From Paenibacillus polymyxa (lineage in GTDB: Bacteria > Bacillota > Bacilli > Paenibacillales > Paenibacillaceae): 64,000 nt of DNA. The notes below the pieces were generated by a model, which made no database searches, was not told the DNA's origin, and saw nothing but the letters and a program-made list of their open reading frames with translations. A program made the translations under genes and the position numbers. The DNA lies in contig NZ_JAGGNR010000040.1 in the NCBI RefSeq assembly GCF_018614975.1, forward strand, positions 1 to 64,000, read 5' to 3'. Shown here one piece after another: positions 1 through 8,765 of this stretch; within the stretch, counting starts at the first letter, position 1, and each line of letters begins with the position of its first letter.

Positions 1-154
1 TGTGGATTTGCTCGCACTTCGTGTTGAAGTTACTTTGTCACGGGGCTTCAACCTTAGGATTTCTCCACCAGCTGCCCGTCAGCTACGAGGCGACTTGGCT
101 CTTACCTCGACCGGACTTTCACCGGCTAGTTGTGTCTAGCTTGGCTAGGCGCGC
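1..154 (-). mobile_element. Group II intron, 5' end (partial)
   Basis: Read on the minus strand from 154 towards 1, the sequence begins GCGCGCC, close to the group II intron 5' consensus GTGYG, and goes on with the typical domain I segment containing GGTGAAAGTCC, then GTAGCTGACGGGCAGC and CGTGACAAAGTAACTTC. This arrangement is characteristic of bacterial group II intron RNAs. It starts 11-12 nt after a terminator hairpin, which is the usual target of class C introns. Only about 150 nt are in the window, so the reverse-transcriptase ORF and 3' end lie outside. The family assignment is from recall of the motif pattern; the exact class and the boundary are inferred. Confidence 0.62.
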
Positions 155-161
155 AAACATG

Positions 162-186
162 AAAAAACGGTCACCTAGTGACCGTT
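162..186 (-). terminator. Rho-independent terminator after the permease operon
   Basis: A perfect 9-bp stem (166-174 pairs with 178-186, AACGGTCAC with GTGACCGTT) has a 3-nt loop. On the minus strand it is followed by a T run (165-162). It lies 30 bp past the stop of the permease gene ending at 217 and directly precedes the intron boundary. Confidence 0.85.
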
Positions 187-216
187 CATGATCGGTTATC
201 TGGAACTGCATTTAGT

Positions 217-1119
217 TTACTCTTTTACCCCTCCAAGCTGCAAGCCATGAACGAAATACTTCTGCAAAAATGGATATACAACTAAGATGGGTAATGCGGC
301 AACAATCGTAATCGCTGCCCGAATAGATACAGGTGTGACCATGTTGCGCGCAGCGCCAAGATCTGCACCATTGGCAACGGCTGCACTGCTGTTGGAATTC
401 ATGGAAGATGATAATAGCTTCATCAACTCATATTGCAGCGTGCTGAGGTTTTGTTTGGAAGATGCATACAGAAACGTATCAAACCAAGAGTTCCATTGAC
501 CGACTGCAATGAACAGTGCAACAGTAGCAAGAACCGGTTGGCACAGCGGTAGAATAATGGAAATGAATGTTCTGAAATCTCCAGCACCATCAATTTTGGC
601 GGATTCGATCAATCCCTCGGGTAGTGTCTGGATATAGGTTCGAATAACAATCATATTAAAGGCACTGATCAGCCCAGGAATAATGTACACCAGGAAATTG
701 TTTAACAAATGCAAATCTTTCATTAGGAAATAAGTTGGAATAAGACCTGCACTAAAATACATCGTAAGAACAACTGTAATGGTAATGGGCTTTCGTAATA
801 TATAATCTTTTCGGCTTAATGTGTAAGCCAGCATGGAGGTTAAGAATAGACTTAAGACTGTCCCCAAAACCGTTCTCGCCACAGATATACCAAAGGCGCT
901 GAAGATGGTCCCTCCTGCAAATACTGCTCTGTAGTTTTGATCTGTCCATACCCGAGGCCACAGATATATCCCACCCCGGATGGTGTCATTACCGGCATTG
1001 AATGATACGGCGAGTGTATTCACAAACGGATACAGGGTAACAATCGCGATTGCGATCATCAGTATACCATTTAACGTATGGAAGACAATCGGTTCAAGCC
1101 GAGATTTATTGATTCCCAT
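217..1119 (-). CDS. Sugar ABC transporter permease, LplC/YtcP type
   Basis: Inner half of a carbohydrate importer (300 aa). It has six predicted hydrophobic segments and the EAA loop that docks the ATPase, here EGLIESAKIDGAGDFRTF near residue 190, followed by the LPL motif. The short N-terminus and ending VHGLQLGGVKE are typical of the LplC/YtcP group, which usually carries oligosaccharides in Paenibacillus. The ATG is preceded by AGGGGG at good spacing. It is the last gene of a minus-strand run (regulator, kinase, regulator, binding protein, LplB-type permease, this gene) and stops just before a terminator. Substrate is not visible; neighbouring xylanases suggest xylo-oligosaccharides. No ATPase gene is nearby. 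Confidence 0.92.
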   Translation of the reverse strand: MGINKSRLEPIVFHTLNGILMIAIAIVTLYPFVNTLAVSFNAGNDTIRGGIYLWPRVWTDQNYRAVFAGGTIFSAFGISVARTVLGTVLSLFLTSMLAYTLSRKDYILRKPITITVVLTMYFSAGLIPTYFLMKDLHLLNNFLVYIIPGLISAFNMIVIRTYIQTLPEGLIESAKIDGAGDFRTFISIILPLCQPVLATVALFIAVGQWNSWFDTFLYASSKQNLSTLQYELMKLLSSSMNSNSSAAVANGADLGAARNMVTPVSIRAAITIVAALPILVVYPFLQKYFVHGLQLGGVKE

Positions 1120-1131
1120 CTCTAGTCCCCC

Positions 1132-2097
1132 TTATATTAATCGGTCTTCCCCGAGTCGTTTGGAAATTGAATTCGCCGCAAAGATCAGCGTGATACTAAC
1201 TACTGTTTTGAAGATACCTGCCGCAGTAGCCAAAGAATAATTCCCGATCTGTAGTCCGTATTTCAGGACAAATATATCTATCGTCTGTGACCAGTCGACA
1301 ACCACACCATTACCTAACAGATACTGAACCTCGAATCCAGCTTCCAAAATCCAGCCCATATTCATGATCAGCAAAATGATAACAATGGATTTGATTCCGG
1401 GTAAGGTCACATACAGCATTTTCTTATATCGGTTCGCACCATCAATCTCTGCCGCTTCATAGAGGGAAGGATCGATAGACGTGATGGCCGCCAAATAAAT
1501 AATGGCATTCCAGCCAACTTCTTTCCATACATGCGATGCGCCTACAATGCCCCAGAAGTATTCCGGAACGCTAAGCCACATGATAGGTTCTTGAATGATA
1601 TGCAGCTTCATGAGTACCACATTCACAATCCCACCATCTACAGATAGTGAACTTGCTACGATACCTGTCACAATAATCCATGAGAGAAAGTGAGGTAAAT
1701 ACGATATTGTTTGAATGGTTCGTTTATATAACTTATGTTTGATCTCATTAAGTAAAATGGCAAATATAATTGCTGTCGCAAATCCGAGCACCATATTGAT
1801 GACGCTCATCGCAATGGTATTACGAAGCACGTTAAGAAATGCATCGTCTGTTAGCAAAAACTTAAAGTGTTTGAGCCCGACCCATTCCTGCTGGGTGAAA
1901 CTCTTCGCAGGACTGTAATTCTGAAAGGCCATAACCCAGCCCCAAATGGGATAATACGAGAATACGAGAATGTACGCAACGATGGGCAATGACATGAACA
2001 TGAGTTGTCTTTGTCCGCGCAATCGTTTTAACAGTGGTGCTTTGGTAACGACTGTACGGGTAGTTTGCTCTGGTATGGCTCCAGGCGTGTTCGCCAT
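1132..2097 (-). CDS. Sugar ABC transporter permease, LplB type
   Basis: First permease of the pair (321 aa). A basic N-terminus (residues 1-30) is followed by a transmembrane segment with the typical LPIVAYILVFSYYPIWG pattern, and the EAA loop SLYEAAEIDGANRYKKM sits near residue 225. It is separated by only 12 bp from the downstream permease, so the two are surely co-transcribed and form the heterodimer channel. Start ATG has AGGAGGAG upstream. Function by family: translocation of an oligosaccharide handed over by the lipoprotein encoded just upstream. Confidence 0.92.
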   Translation of the reverse strand: MANTPGAIPEQTTRTVVTKAPLLKRLRGQRQLMFMSLPIVAYILVFSYYPIWGWVMAFQNYSPAKSFTQQEWVGLKHFKFLLTDDAFLNVLRNTIAMSVINMVLGFATAIIFAILLNEIKHKLYKRTIQTISYLPHFLSWIIVTGIVASSLSVDGGIVNVVLMKLHIIQEPIMWLSVPEYFWGIVGASHVWKEVGWNAIIYLAAITSIDPSLYEAAEIDGANRYKKMLYVTLPGIKSIVIILLIMNMGWILEAGFEVQYLLGNGVVVDWSQTIDIFVLKYGLQIGNYSLATAAGIFKTVVSITLIFAANSISKRLGEDRLI

Positions 2098-2144
2098 CTT
2101 TCACTCCTCCTATTGGCTTGCAGCGACTTTAAGCATGATCTCCC

Positions 2145-2187
2145 CGGAAGGCACTAGCCTGAGTAATCCTTTGGTTGATACCTTCCG
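2145..2187 (-). promoter_or_regulatory. Intercistronic inverted repeat after the binding-protein gene
   Basis: Seven-bp arms CGGAAGG (2145-2151) and CCTTCCG (2181-2187) lie in the 112-bp gap between the binding-protein gene and the first permease gene, with no T run after them. Such hairpins commonly stabilise the 5' transcript so that binding protein is made in excess over permease; that role is inferred here. Confidence 0.4.
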
Positions 2188-2209
2188 AGAGAATCATTGC
2201 CGCATTTTT

Positions 2210-3865
2210 TTATTTAACAGACCAGTTCTCGATTCTCCATTTCAGTTGTTCATTAATCCGGTCTTCATAGGATTTAACATCGATCTTCTTGTAAGCGTCT
2301 ACATATTCAGTCCAAATGTTATCGAACTCATCCGGTTTTGACATGATCGCTTTAGGCAAGAATTTTAATGAAGTGTCTGTCATTTGTTTGTTCGCTACCG
2401 CAGCATCAGAGCCTTCTTTCAGATCGACCTGCCATGCTGGATAGTACACTGGATTCTCTGGTGCAGGAGAGAAGAAGTCACTCCACGTTTTGAAGCCATA
2501 TGCATCCAGAAGTTCTTTATCTTCCGGTTTGAGGTTGTCATAGAATTCCTCAGGTTGGTTGATCGCTCCAATTGCATTGCCATCTTCAAATGTTCCTTCG
2601 AGCTTTGGTGCCGCAGCATAGAAACCTTCTGCTTTGTTAACCAATCTCCATGCCGGATCATCCTGCTCTTTACGTTGCTCTGGTGTACGATAGAATCTTC
2701 CCTCTTCATTCACCTGATAGTCTACACCCTCTTCACCCCATGACAAGAGCTTCTGGTACTTCTCGTCCATAAGCTTATCGAGGAATTTGATGAGTGCGAC
2801 TGGGTCTTCGGCATCTTTACTGATACCAAAACCATTGTTCAAGTTAATGACCGGACGATCCAGATAATGATCTGTGATACTTGTATCATAGACTAGCGGG
2901 AAGCCTACGTAAGTCTGGCCAATTTTCCCTTGTGCTACGAGTGGGTCTTCGCCGGCTTGGAAATTCCAGTGCTGGTCGAACATACTAAGCACACGTCCCG
3001 AAGAAATTTTGGCCAGATATTGATCATAATTCTGAACAAAGGCTTCTTTATCCAGCAATCCCTCATTATACAGATTGTTTAGTTCTTTATAATACCGTTT
3101 GGAGATATCTTTGTCGGCAAAAACGGTTGCGACTCCACTATCATCTACGACTACGCCGCCGTCATTGGGGTGACCCATAAGATGTTCAGGTGGGTTAAGC
3201 AAAGGGAACGTCCGCCAGTCTGAAGCCAATGTAGTGAAACCAATCGTCGGTTGACCATCAATCGTTGGATTCTTGGCTGCATAATCACGGATCAACTTTG
3301 TGAAATCATCCAACGTTTTAGGAGTCGGGTACCCGGCATCCTTCAGTATGGACTTTTGAATCCAGAATGCAGGACCAGAATAATAGTTACTAATGAACTC
3401 CCCTGTATACACTCCATAGTTAGGCAACCAGTAAATATGTCCATCACTGGAGTCTTTCATCCGGTTCCAGTCTTTACCGAAATGTTTCTTCAGATTAGGT
3501 GCATGCTCTTCAATGAGATCTTCGAGCGGAATAACCGCACCGGCTGATACCAATTTGGTATCTGCTGTGATCAAGTCAGGGAAATCGCCACCGGCAATCA
3601 TAACGCCGAGCTTCTGTTGAAGATCACCCACGAGAAACTCCATCTCAAGATTGACGCCGAGTTCATCCTGGATCTTCTTGTAGATTCGGTTATCTTTAGC
3701 TGGCGCCTGATTTGGCGTTCCGATAAAGGCCGTGATGTTCAGTACCTCTTTCCCATCCTTTGTAGTCGCTTTCTCATTGTCACCGCTGCATCCTGCAAGT
3801 GCCAAACTCAAAGCCAGAACGAGTGATACGGAACCCCAAAGCTTCTTTTTCTTAAGTCCCCCCAT
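2210..3865 (-). CDS. Extracellular sugar-binding lipoprotein (LplA type)
   Basis: Large solute-binding protein (551 aa) that would capture an oligosaccharide at the cell surface. Signal peptide with lipobox LALAGCSG puts the lipidated Cys at residue 26. The mature part shows the family pattern of Paenibacillus LplA/YtcQ-like proteins: LIEEHAPNLKK near 120, then SGRVLSMFDQHWNF near 290. It is clearly related to the protein encoded at 45966-47660, sharing the DLIEEHAPNLKK, IYW and SGRVLS segments. Start ATG follows AAGGAGGG. It is the first transporter gene after the two-component genes, with a cre box 53 bp upstream of its start. Confidence 0.92.
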   Translation of the reverse strand: MGGLKKKKLWGSVSLVLALSLALAGCSGDNEKATTKDGKEVLNITAFIGTPNQAPAKDNRIYKKIQDELGVNLEMEFLVGDLQQKLGVMIAGGDFPDLITADTKLVSAGAVIPLEDLIEEHAPNLKKHFGKDWNRMKDSSDGHIYWLPNYGVYTGEFISNYYSGPAFWIQKSILKDAGYPTPKTLDDFTKLIRDYAAKNPTIDGQPTIGFTTLASDWRTFPLLNPPEHLMGHPNDGGVVVDDSGVATVFADKDISKRYYKELNNLYNEGLLDKEAFVQNYDQYLAKISSGRVLSMFDQHWNFQAGEDPLVAQGKIGQTYVGFPLVYDTSITDHYLDRPVINLNNGFGISKDAEDPVALIKFLDKLMDEKYQKLLSWGEEGVDYQVNEEGRFYRTPEQRKEQDDPAWRLVNKAEGFYAAAPKLEGTFEDGNAIGAINQPEEFYDNLKPEDKELLDAYGFKTWSDFFSPAPENPVYYPAWQVDLKEGSDAAVANKQMTDTSLKFLPKAIMSKPDEFDNIWTEYVDAYKKIDVKSYEDRINEQLKWRIENWSVK

Positions 3866-3917
3866 GTACTTGCCCTCCTTGGAAGTGGTATGTCTTACTG
3901 TTTTTAGTATGAAGAAA

Positions 3918-3931
3918 TGTATGCGGTTACA
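3918..3931. promoter_or_regulatory. Predicted cre (CcpA) box
   Basis: TGTATGCGGTTACA; its reverse complement TGTAACCGCATACA fits the consensus WTGNAANCGNWNNCW core at every position. It lies just upstream of the binding-protein gene starting at 3865, where bound CcpA could repress the transporter in preferred sugars. Binding is not shown. Confidence 0.55.
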
Positions 3932-4004
3932 AAATATATATATTTAAGGTCCACCCCCCTGTAATTGCAGGTCTTATTCAGGAGGGGTTCTTCTTTTTCA
4001 TGGA

Positions 4005-5546
4005 TCAATTCGCATACTTTTTCCTGTATTCTACAGGTTTCATGGCTGTTCGTTTTTCGAAGTGTCTGAGAAAATGCTGGTAACTGCGGTACCCTACCTG
4101 CTCTGCAATCGCACTTGATGTTTGATTCGTCTGCTGGAGCAGACGCTTCGCTTCTTCCATTCTTAGATCATGTACTACCTCAATTACACCCTTACCATAC
4201 TTTCGCAAAAAGGATTGCCCTAAATGGACAGGATTCACGTAGAATCGTTCTGCGAGCTCCTGGATCGTAAATGTCTCCCTGTAATGCATCTGCACATATT
4301 CAGCAACCGTCGCCTGGATGCCACCCATTTGCCTCTCCCGGAAAACAGCCAGTTCTGACTTGCATTGCAAACAGAAATGTTCCAGATTGCTAGCAACCTC
4401 TTCTATGTTTCGATGGCCCTTCTCCAGAATTCCGCTCGCCAATTCGTTCATTAGAGCATTAGGTTCTCCTCCTAATTCTCTACACAGGGACAGTCCGCGG
4501 AATATAATATGGGTAGAGAAAATATGTACAATCTCTGGCGCAGCCTTCATCTGTATAAACAGTTCAAAAGCACTCCGAATCGCAGACGAGAGTTCCTCTA
4601 CAGAACCGTTTTCAAGCAAATCGCTAATATGGTCCACCTCTGACAGCGTTTCCGGATCAAACTGCCAATTCTCCAACTGAATATCTTCGGCAAACAACAG
4701 ACGCTCTTGATTAAAAAACAAATAACGCCCAACTTCCTGAGCGGAGCGGAAGGATTCAGATAAATGCTCCAGTTTGTTGACCGTTAATCCAACCGCGATA
4801 TGAATATCTTCACAGCTGTTATGTTGCATGTTGTTCATCAAACGCTGGGTAAAAGCTTTAATTGCTTCAAATGTCTCATTTCTATCATTCGTTTCCTCCC
4901 CCCATACAAGTCCCAATGAGTCTCTTGTTCTGTCAATTACATAACAGCAAGTTGTTTCTTCAGCCGTTTGTTCGGCTACTGAACAGGCTTCCTGAATATC
5001 TCCCTGAAAGGCTATTCGCAAGTATGCCCAATGGGACTTGTTTAAACGAGGAAGGATCTCTGACATCTCCTGCTCCGATATGTTCTGTTTATCCTTAATC
5101 AGTGCAGACAAAACCGCTTTGATCCTTTGCTCATTTGCCTGTTCCCGATTGCGCTCCTGGTTTTCACGCTCCTGCAATTGCATACGTAGACGGATCAACA
5201 TATCCTCTGCTTCTGTACTATCAACTGGTTTGGTTAAATAATTGGAGACACCTAATCGAATAGCTTGTCTGGCATAATTAAAGTCACTGTATCCACTCGT
5301 GATGACAAACAGCACAGACTCATGTTCCAATCGTCGTGCTTCTTCTACAAGTTTCAGCCCATTCATCAAAGGCATACGAATGTCTGTCACCACGAGATCA
5401 GGTCGATCTTGTTCCATCATCTGAATGGCTTCCTCACCGTTGGCGCACACGCCTCTGATTTCAAAACCATACTTTTCCCAATTGATCAGAAGCTGTAACC
5501 CTTCAATAGCATACGGTTCATCATCGACTAACAGTACTTTATACAT
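4005..5546 (-). CDS. Response regulator, YesN type (receiver plus AraC HTH)
   Basis: DNA-binding response regulator (513 aa). The receiver domain occupies residues 1-120 with the acidic pair D8-D9, phospho-acceptor D55 in VVTDIRMP and the Lys of YLTKPVD. A long middle region (about 130-400) is followed by two AraC-type helix-turn-helix motifs (about 415-510), with the second ending in KPVEYRKKY. It is downstream of the YesM kinase gene (13 bp) and upstream of the binding-protein gene, so it is a likely activator of the transporter. A second regulator gene lies on the other side of the same kinase, so which one the kinase phosphorylates cannot be decided from sequence. Confidence 0.93.
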   Translation of the reverse strand: MYKVLLVDDEPYAIEGLQLLINWEKYGFEIRGVCANGEEAIQMMEQDRPDLVVTDIRMPLMNGLKLVEEARRLEHESVLFVITSGYSDFNYARQAIRLGVSNYLTKPVDSTEAEDMLIRLRMQLQERENQERNREQANEQRIKAVLSALIKDKQNISEQEMSEILPRLNKSHWAYLRIAFQGDIQEACSVAEQTAEETTCCYVIDRTRDSLGLVWGEETNDRNETFEAIKAFTQRLMNNMQHNSCEDIHIAVGLTVNKLEHLSESFRSAQEVGRYLFFNQERLLFAEDIQLENWQFDPETLSEVDHISDLLENGSVEELSSAIRSAFELFIQMKAAPEIVHIFSTHIIFRGLSLCRELGGEPNALMNELASGILEKGHRNIEEVASNLEHFCLQCKSELAVFRERQMGGIQATVAEYVQMHYRETFTIQELAERFYVNPVHLGQSFLRKYGKGVIEVVHDLRMEEAKRLLQQTNQTSSAIAEQVGYRSYQHFLRHFEKRTAMKPVEYRKKYAN

Positions 5547-5559
5547 GAGAGTTTACCTC

Positions 5560-7341
5560 CTAGTTCCTCTGTTCCAGCTTGGAGATCGGTATACGGTACC
5601 CTGCAATGGTTTCCTTTCCAGGTACACTGTTTAGATCAAATATCGCATTTCCTTCATAAAAGAGTTCCAACCTGCGGTAGACATTGCGGAGTCCTACATG
5701 CTCGCCGTTCCTGGGTCTTTCAGAACGAATATCTCGCAGGAGCTCGGTTAGTCTCCCTGCATCCATACCGATTCCATTATCGATCACCTGAATAACCAGT
5801 TCAGTAGCGTTTCTTCTCGCCGTTATCTTGATCTCTCTTCCATTTTTTCGCGCCTGCAAGCCGTGTTTGCAGGCATTTTCGACGAGCGGTTGAATACTCA
5901 TGCGGGGAATGAGCAACGAAGCTGCATCAGGATCAACCTCGAAGGTGTAATCAAACAGCTCTCCAAAGCGAAACTTCTCAATCTGGAGATAAAGATTCGT
6001 AAATTGCAGCTCTTCTTGCAAAGGAATCAGATTGTCAGAATGACTGAGCAACTGTCTCATCAGCTTGGACAGACTTTTAATAATCTCAATTACTTCCGTA
6101 TATCCATTCTTCGTACTAACGACCAGCAAGGCATTTAATGTGTTAAATAAGAAATGTGGATTCATCTGACTCTGGAGCATAGACAATTCAGTCCTCACTT
6201 GATCCAACTCCAAATCTTTTTGACGGATTTCCAGTTTATATACGTCATTAATCAGCGTATGAATTTTACCAATCATGATGTTAAATGTACGAATAAGCCC
6301 GCCGATTTCGTCGCGGCCTTCGTGAATTTCAATCAGATCAAATCGTTCGTTACGAACCTTCTCCATATGTCTGGATAGCTTGCGAATCCGATAGTGGTAG
6401 GAACGCAAAATAATGTAGATCAATACAGAGGGGACCACGATACTTAGTGCGAGCAAACCCAGAATTGATTTAAAAGCTTCTTGCAGCAGGTGGTCAAGGT
6501 GACGCGTATCGGCAACTCCAATCAATTTCCATCCCTTTAGGTAGGCTAGATTCCCTAACGACTTTTCGAGCGTGTAAGCAGAATTTCCAGATTCCTGGAG
6601 CATTGATTCATTATCAAGGGAGGATAAGTCGGTTTCGCTGAATCCCCCACTTGAAACGACAGTTCGATTGTTGCTGTCCACCAGACGCAGCTGAAGACTG
6701 TCTGATTCACGATTTAAAATGCTATACACCCGGCCAAGTTCCAGATCAATCTTGGAATACTTGTTGTAATTGGCATAGGAGGTATAAGTATCCATTACAC
6801 CAATCACACTGATTCTTCTTCCCGCGTTAAATCCGGATGGCTCAATATAATCAACGACAAGAATGCCTCCACTGGTGGATTTCAGTTGTTTCAATCCAGG
6901 GAGTACATTCTTGTCTTTCATCACGATATAATGACTGCCCGTTTGAATGGTATCGTTATCCGTATAGATACGCACCTCCAGAATATTCGCTGACATATAC
7001 CGTGTTAATTTATCTCGCAGGAATGCATGATACACGTTGTAATAATCAACGGGCGAGTGATAGGTCCGATCCAGTGCCTCATAGAGCGAATCGTCTGCTG
7101 CAATAATTCGGCTCAGAGCAACGCTCTCATCAATCATGCCAAGCAGTTCCCCCGCAGCCCTGTCGATGGATTTACGCAGATTTTCCTGTTCTCTAATCTT
7201 GATATCCGCGGAGGTTCGTTGATAAAAGAAGATATTAATCGTTATTACAGGAAGGAGAATACTAAGGACATAAATAAGCAGAAATTTGGATCGGAGAGGA
7301 ATATCATTAACCTTACGGAACATCCAGAATTTATGACGCAT
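5560..7341 (-). CDS. Sensor histidine kinase, YesM type
   Basis: Membrane sensor kinase (593 aa from the chosen start). Order: transmembrane helix near residues 15-40, extracellular Cache-like sensor of about 240 residues, second helix (ILGLLALSIVVPSVLIYIIL), HAMP linker, His_kinase domain with the phospho-acceptor motif QSQMNPHFLFNTLNAL, and an ATPase domain with N box ENACKHGL and G box DNGIGMD. The ATG at 7341 was chosen because AAGGGTGATC precedes it; a start 87 bp further up would overlap the regulator gene by 83 bp and lacks a visible ribosome-binding site. It is sandwiched between two YesN-type regulator genes. Confidence 0.93.
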   Translation of the reverse strand: MRHKFWMFRKVNDIPLRSKFLLIYVLSILLPVITINIFFYQRTSADIKIREQENLRKSIDRAAGELLGMIDESVALSRIIAADDSLYEALDRTYHSPVDYYNVYHAFLRDKLTRYMSANILEVRIYTDNDTIQTGSHYIVMKDKNVLPGLKQLKSTSGGILVVDYIEPSGFNAGRRISVIGVMDTYTSYANYNKYSKIDLELGRVYSILNRESDSLQLRLVDSNNRTVVSSGGFSETDLSSLDNESMLQESGNSAYTLEKSLGNLAYLKGWKLIGVADTRHLDHLLQEAFKSILGLLALSIVVPSVLIYIILRSYHYRIRKLSRHMEKVRNERFDLIEIHEGRDEIGGLIRTFNIMIGKIHTLINDVYKLEIRQKDLELDQVRTELSMLQSQMNPHFLFNTLNALLVVSTKNGYTEVIEIIKSLSKLMRQLLSHSDNLIPLQEELQFTNLYLQIEKFRFGELFDYTFEVDPDAASLLIPRMSIQPLVENACKHGLQARKNGREIKITARRNATELVIQVIDNGIGMDAGRLTELLRDIRSERPRNGEHVGLRNVYRRLELFYEGNAIFDLNSVPGKETIAGYRIPISKLEQRN

Positions 7342-7345
7342 ATGA

Positions 7346-8461
7346 TCACCCTTGATTTTTGTTTTTATAGACGGACGGAAGCTCCCCTGTATGCGCTCTG
7401 AACTTTTGGGTGAAATATTCAGCATCATGATATCCTAACCTGAATGCAATGTCAGTGATCTTCATATTGGTACGTCGCAGGAGTTTACGGGCCTCCTCAA
7501 CACGAAGCTTGTGCACATAGTCACTGAAACTGACCCCCATCTCCCGCTTGAACTGTTGACCCAAGTAGGCAGAATTCACGTGAATACGATTAGCTACATC
7601 TTGTAATTTAATTTTACTTCGATAGTGTTGCTTCAATTCATTCACTGCTTCTGCAACAAGCCCTCCCGTACCCGTCTTTTGCTTCAATTCAGACTGGGAA
7701 AGTTGCTCGGACAGTCGAATACACAGGTCTTGCAATGTGCCTGAAGACCAACTCGCAGCCTCGTGCCATTCTTTTGCACATAGTATTTCTCTGCAATCCT
7801 CTCTTTTTCCATATCTCCTTAGCAACTCCCCATGGATATATCGGATGACATGATGTACCCATTCCAACGAAACCTCTGCTTTCTCACTCTTCTCTAACAG
7901 TGCACTCACTGCAATATTGATGGAATACGTGTTTTCTGCTTCAATCAACGCCAAGATCTCTTTAGAGATGTTCATCATTTGCTCTAAATCATATTCTTGG
8001 CTTATTCGATATTCATTAAGATGATTTTCATAGGCTTCATCTGTAACCATGACTCCATTTTGCTGTTTTTGCTCATTTCTGCGTTTGTCCAGAGGTTCAA
8101 TCATTTCCATAAGGATTTGATGAATCTCCTCGGGAACAAGAGGTTTAAGCACGTACTGATCGACCTGATACCGTATGGCTTGCTTTGCGTAATTAAAATC
8201 GGAGTATCCTGTAACGATAACAATTTTAGAGGTATAGGCGAGATCTTCTCGCAAGGTGTGAATCAAACCTAGACCATCCATAACAGGCATTTGAATATCA
8301 GTGACGACAAGATCCGGTTCAACCGAGTTGAATAAAGCCAGTGCTTCCTCCCCATCCGTTGCCGTTCCGCAGAGTTCATATCCACAAGCTCGCCAGTTAA
8401 TCATCGTTCTCCATCCTTCTAGCATAAACGGCTCATCATCCGCGACAATGACCTTGTACAT
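7346..8461 (-). CDS. Response regulator, YesN type, short form
   Basis: Response regulator of 371 aa: receiver with D8-D9 and phospho-acceptor D55 (VVTDIQMP), Lys in YVLKPLVP, a short helical linker, and a C-terminal AraC double HTH ending GELPSVYKNKNQG. Its stop is 4 bp before the kinase start, so the pair is translationally linked. It is the first gene of the minus-strand run that reaches position 217, and the only long upstream gap (8462-8765) holds a tandem operator-like repeat. By family it would sense, through YesM, an oligosaccharide outside the cell. Confidence 0.93.
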   Translation of the reverse strand: MYKVIVADDEPFMLEGWRTMINWRACGYELCGTATDGEEALALFNSVEPDLVVTDIQMPVMDGLGLIHTLREDLAYTSKIVIVTGYSDFNYAKQAIRYQVDQYVLKPLVPEEIHQILMEMIEPLDKRRNEQKQQNGVMVTDEAYENHLNEYRISQEYDLEQMMNISKEILALIEAENTYSINIAVSALLEKSEKAEVSLEWVHHVIRYIHGELLRRYGKREDCREILCAKEWHEAASWSSGTLQDLCIRLSEQLSQSELKQKTGTGGLVAEAVNELKQHYRSKIKLQDVANRIHVNSAYLGQQFKREMGVSFSDYVHKLRVEEARKLLRRTNMKITDIAFRLGYHDAEYFTQKFRAHTGELPSVYKNKNQG

Positions 8462-8765
8462 TAGCTCACCTCTCTTTTGTCCGTGATCAGCTGCATGTAT
8501 TTTATCTATATCTATGGGTAGATTCCAGTTGCTGTGAAAACGCTAAACAGCAGAACAACAGCAGGATTGTTGTCTGCTCGCACAACTTGGGGAACAAAAT
8601 TTCCACCAGACCGTACTATAAGAGCACTCCGATTGCAGCGAAGCGTCGGATAACAATTCAAGTGTAACGCTTACATTTTGGTACAACAACCTGATAAACT
8701 ATAGGTTTTCACCCGACAAAGTATAGATTTAACTCAGAAGTAATCTACTGTCAGGAAAAAAAATT
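8462..8765 (-). promoter_or_regulatory. 304-bp intergenic region: likely promoter of the two-component/transporter operon
   Basis: No gene is visible here. The region contains the tandem repeat at 8690-8726, an adjacent palindrome-like TGTAACGCTTACA at 8663-8675 (cre-like but one base short of the consensus spacing), and an imperfect cre-like TGAAAACGCTAAAC at 8531-8544 lying inside the inverted repeat GCTGT...ACAGC. It separates the lipoprotein gene at 8766 from the regulator gene starting at 8461, both on the minus strand. Confidence 0.5.
8690..8726 (-). promoter_or_regulatory. Tandem operator-like repeat, 22-bp period
   Basis: CCTGATAAACTATAG (8690-8704) and CCCGACAAAGTATAG (8712-8726) match at 11 of 15 positions and start 22 bp apart, i.e. 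two helical turns on one DNA face, as is common for AraC-type dimers. The same motif, with the same ACAAC flank, occurs at 12671 and 35402. Identity of the binding protein is unknown. Confidence 0.5.

Noticed and set aside
3950..3990. Possible terminator (C-run/G-run) after the regulator gene at 4005
   Set aside because: Arms do not pair without a bulge, and the T-rich tract is on the wrong side for the minus-strand gene.
7342..7428. Upstream start of the YesM kinase at 7428
   Set aside because: It would overlap the regulator gene by 83 bp and has no ribosome-binding site; ATG 7341 has AAGGGTG.
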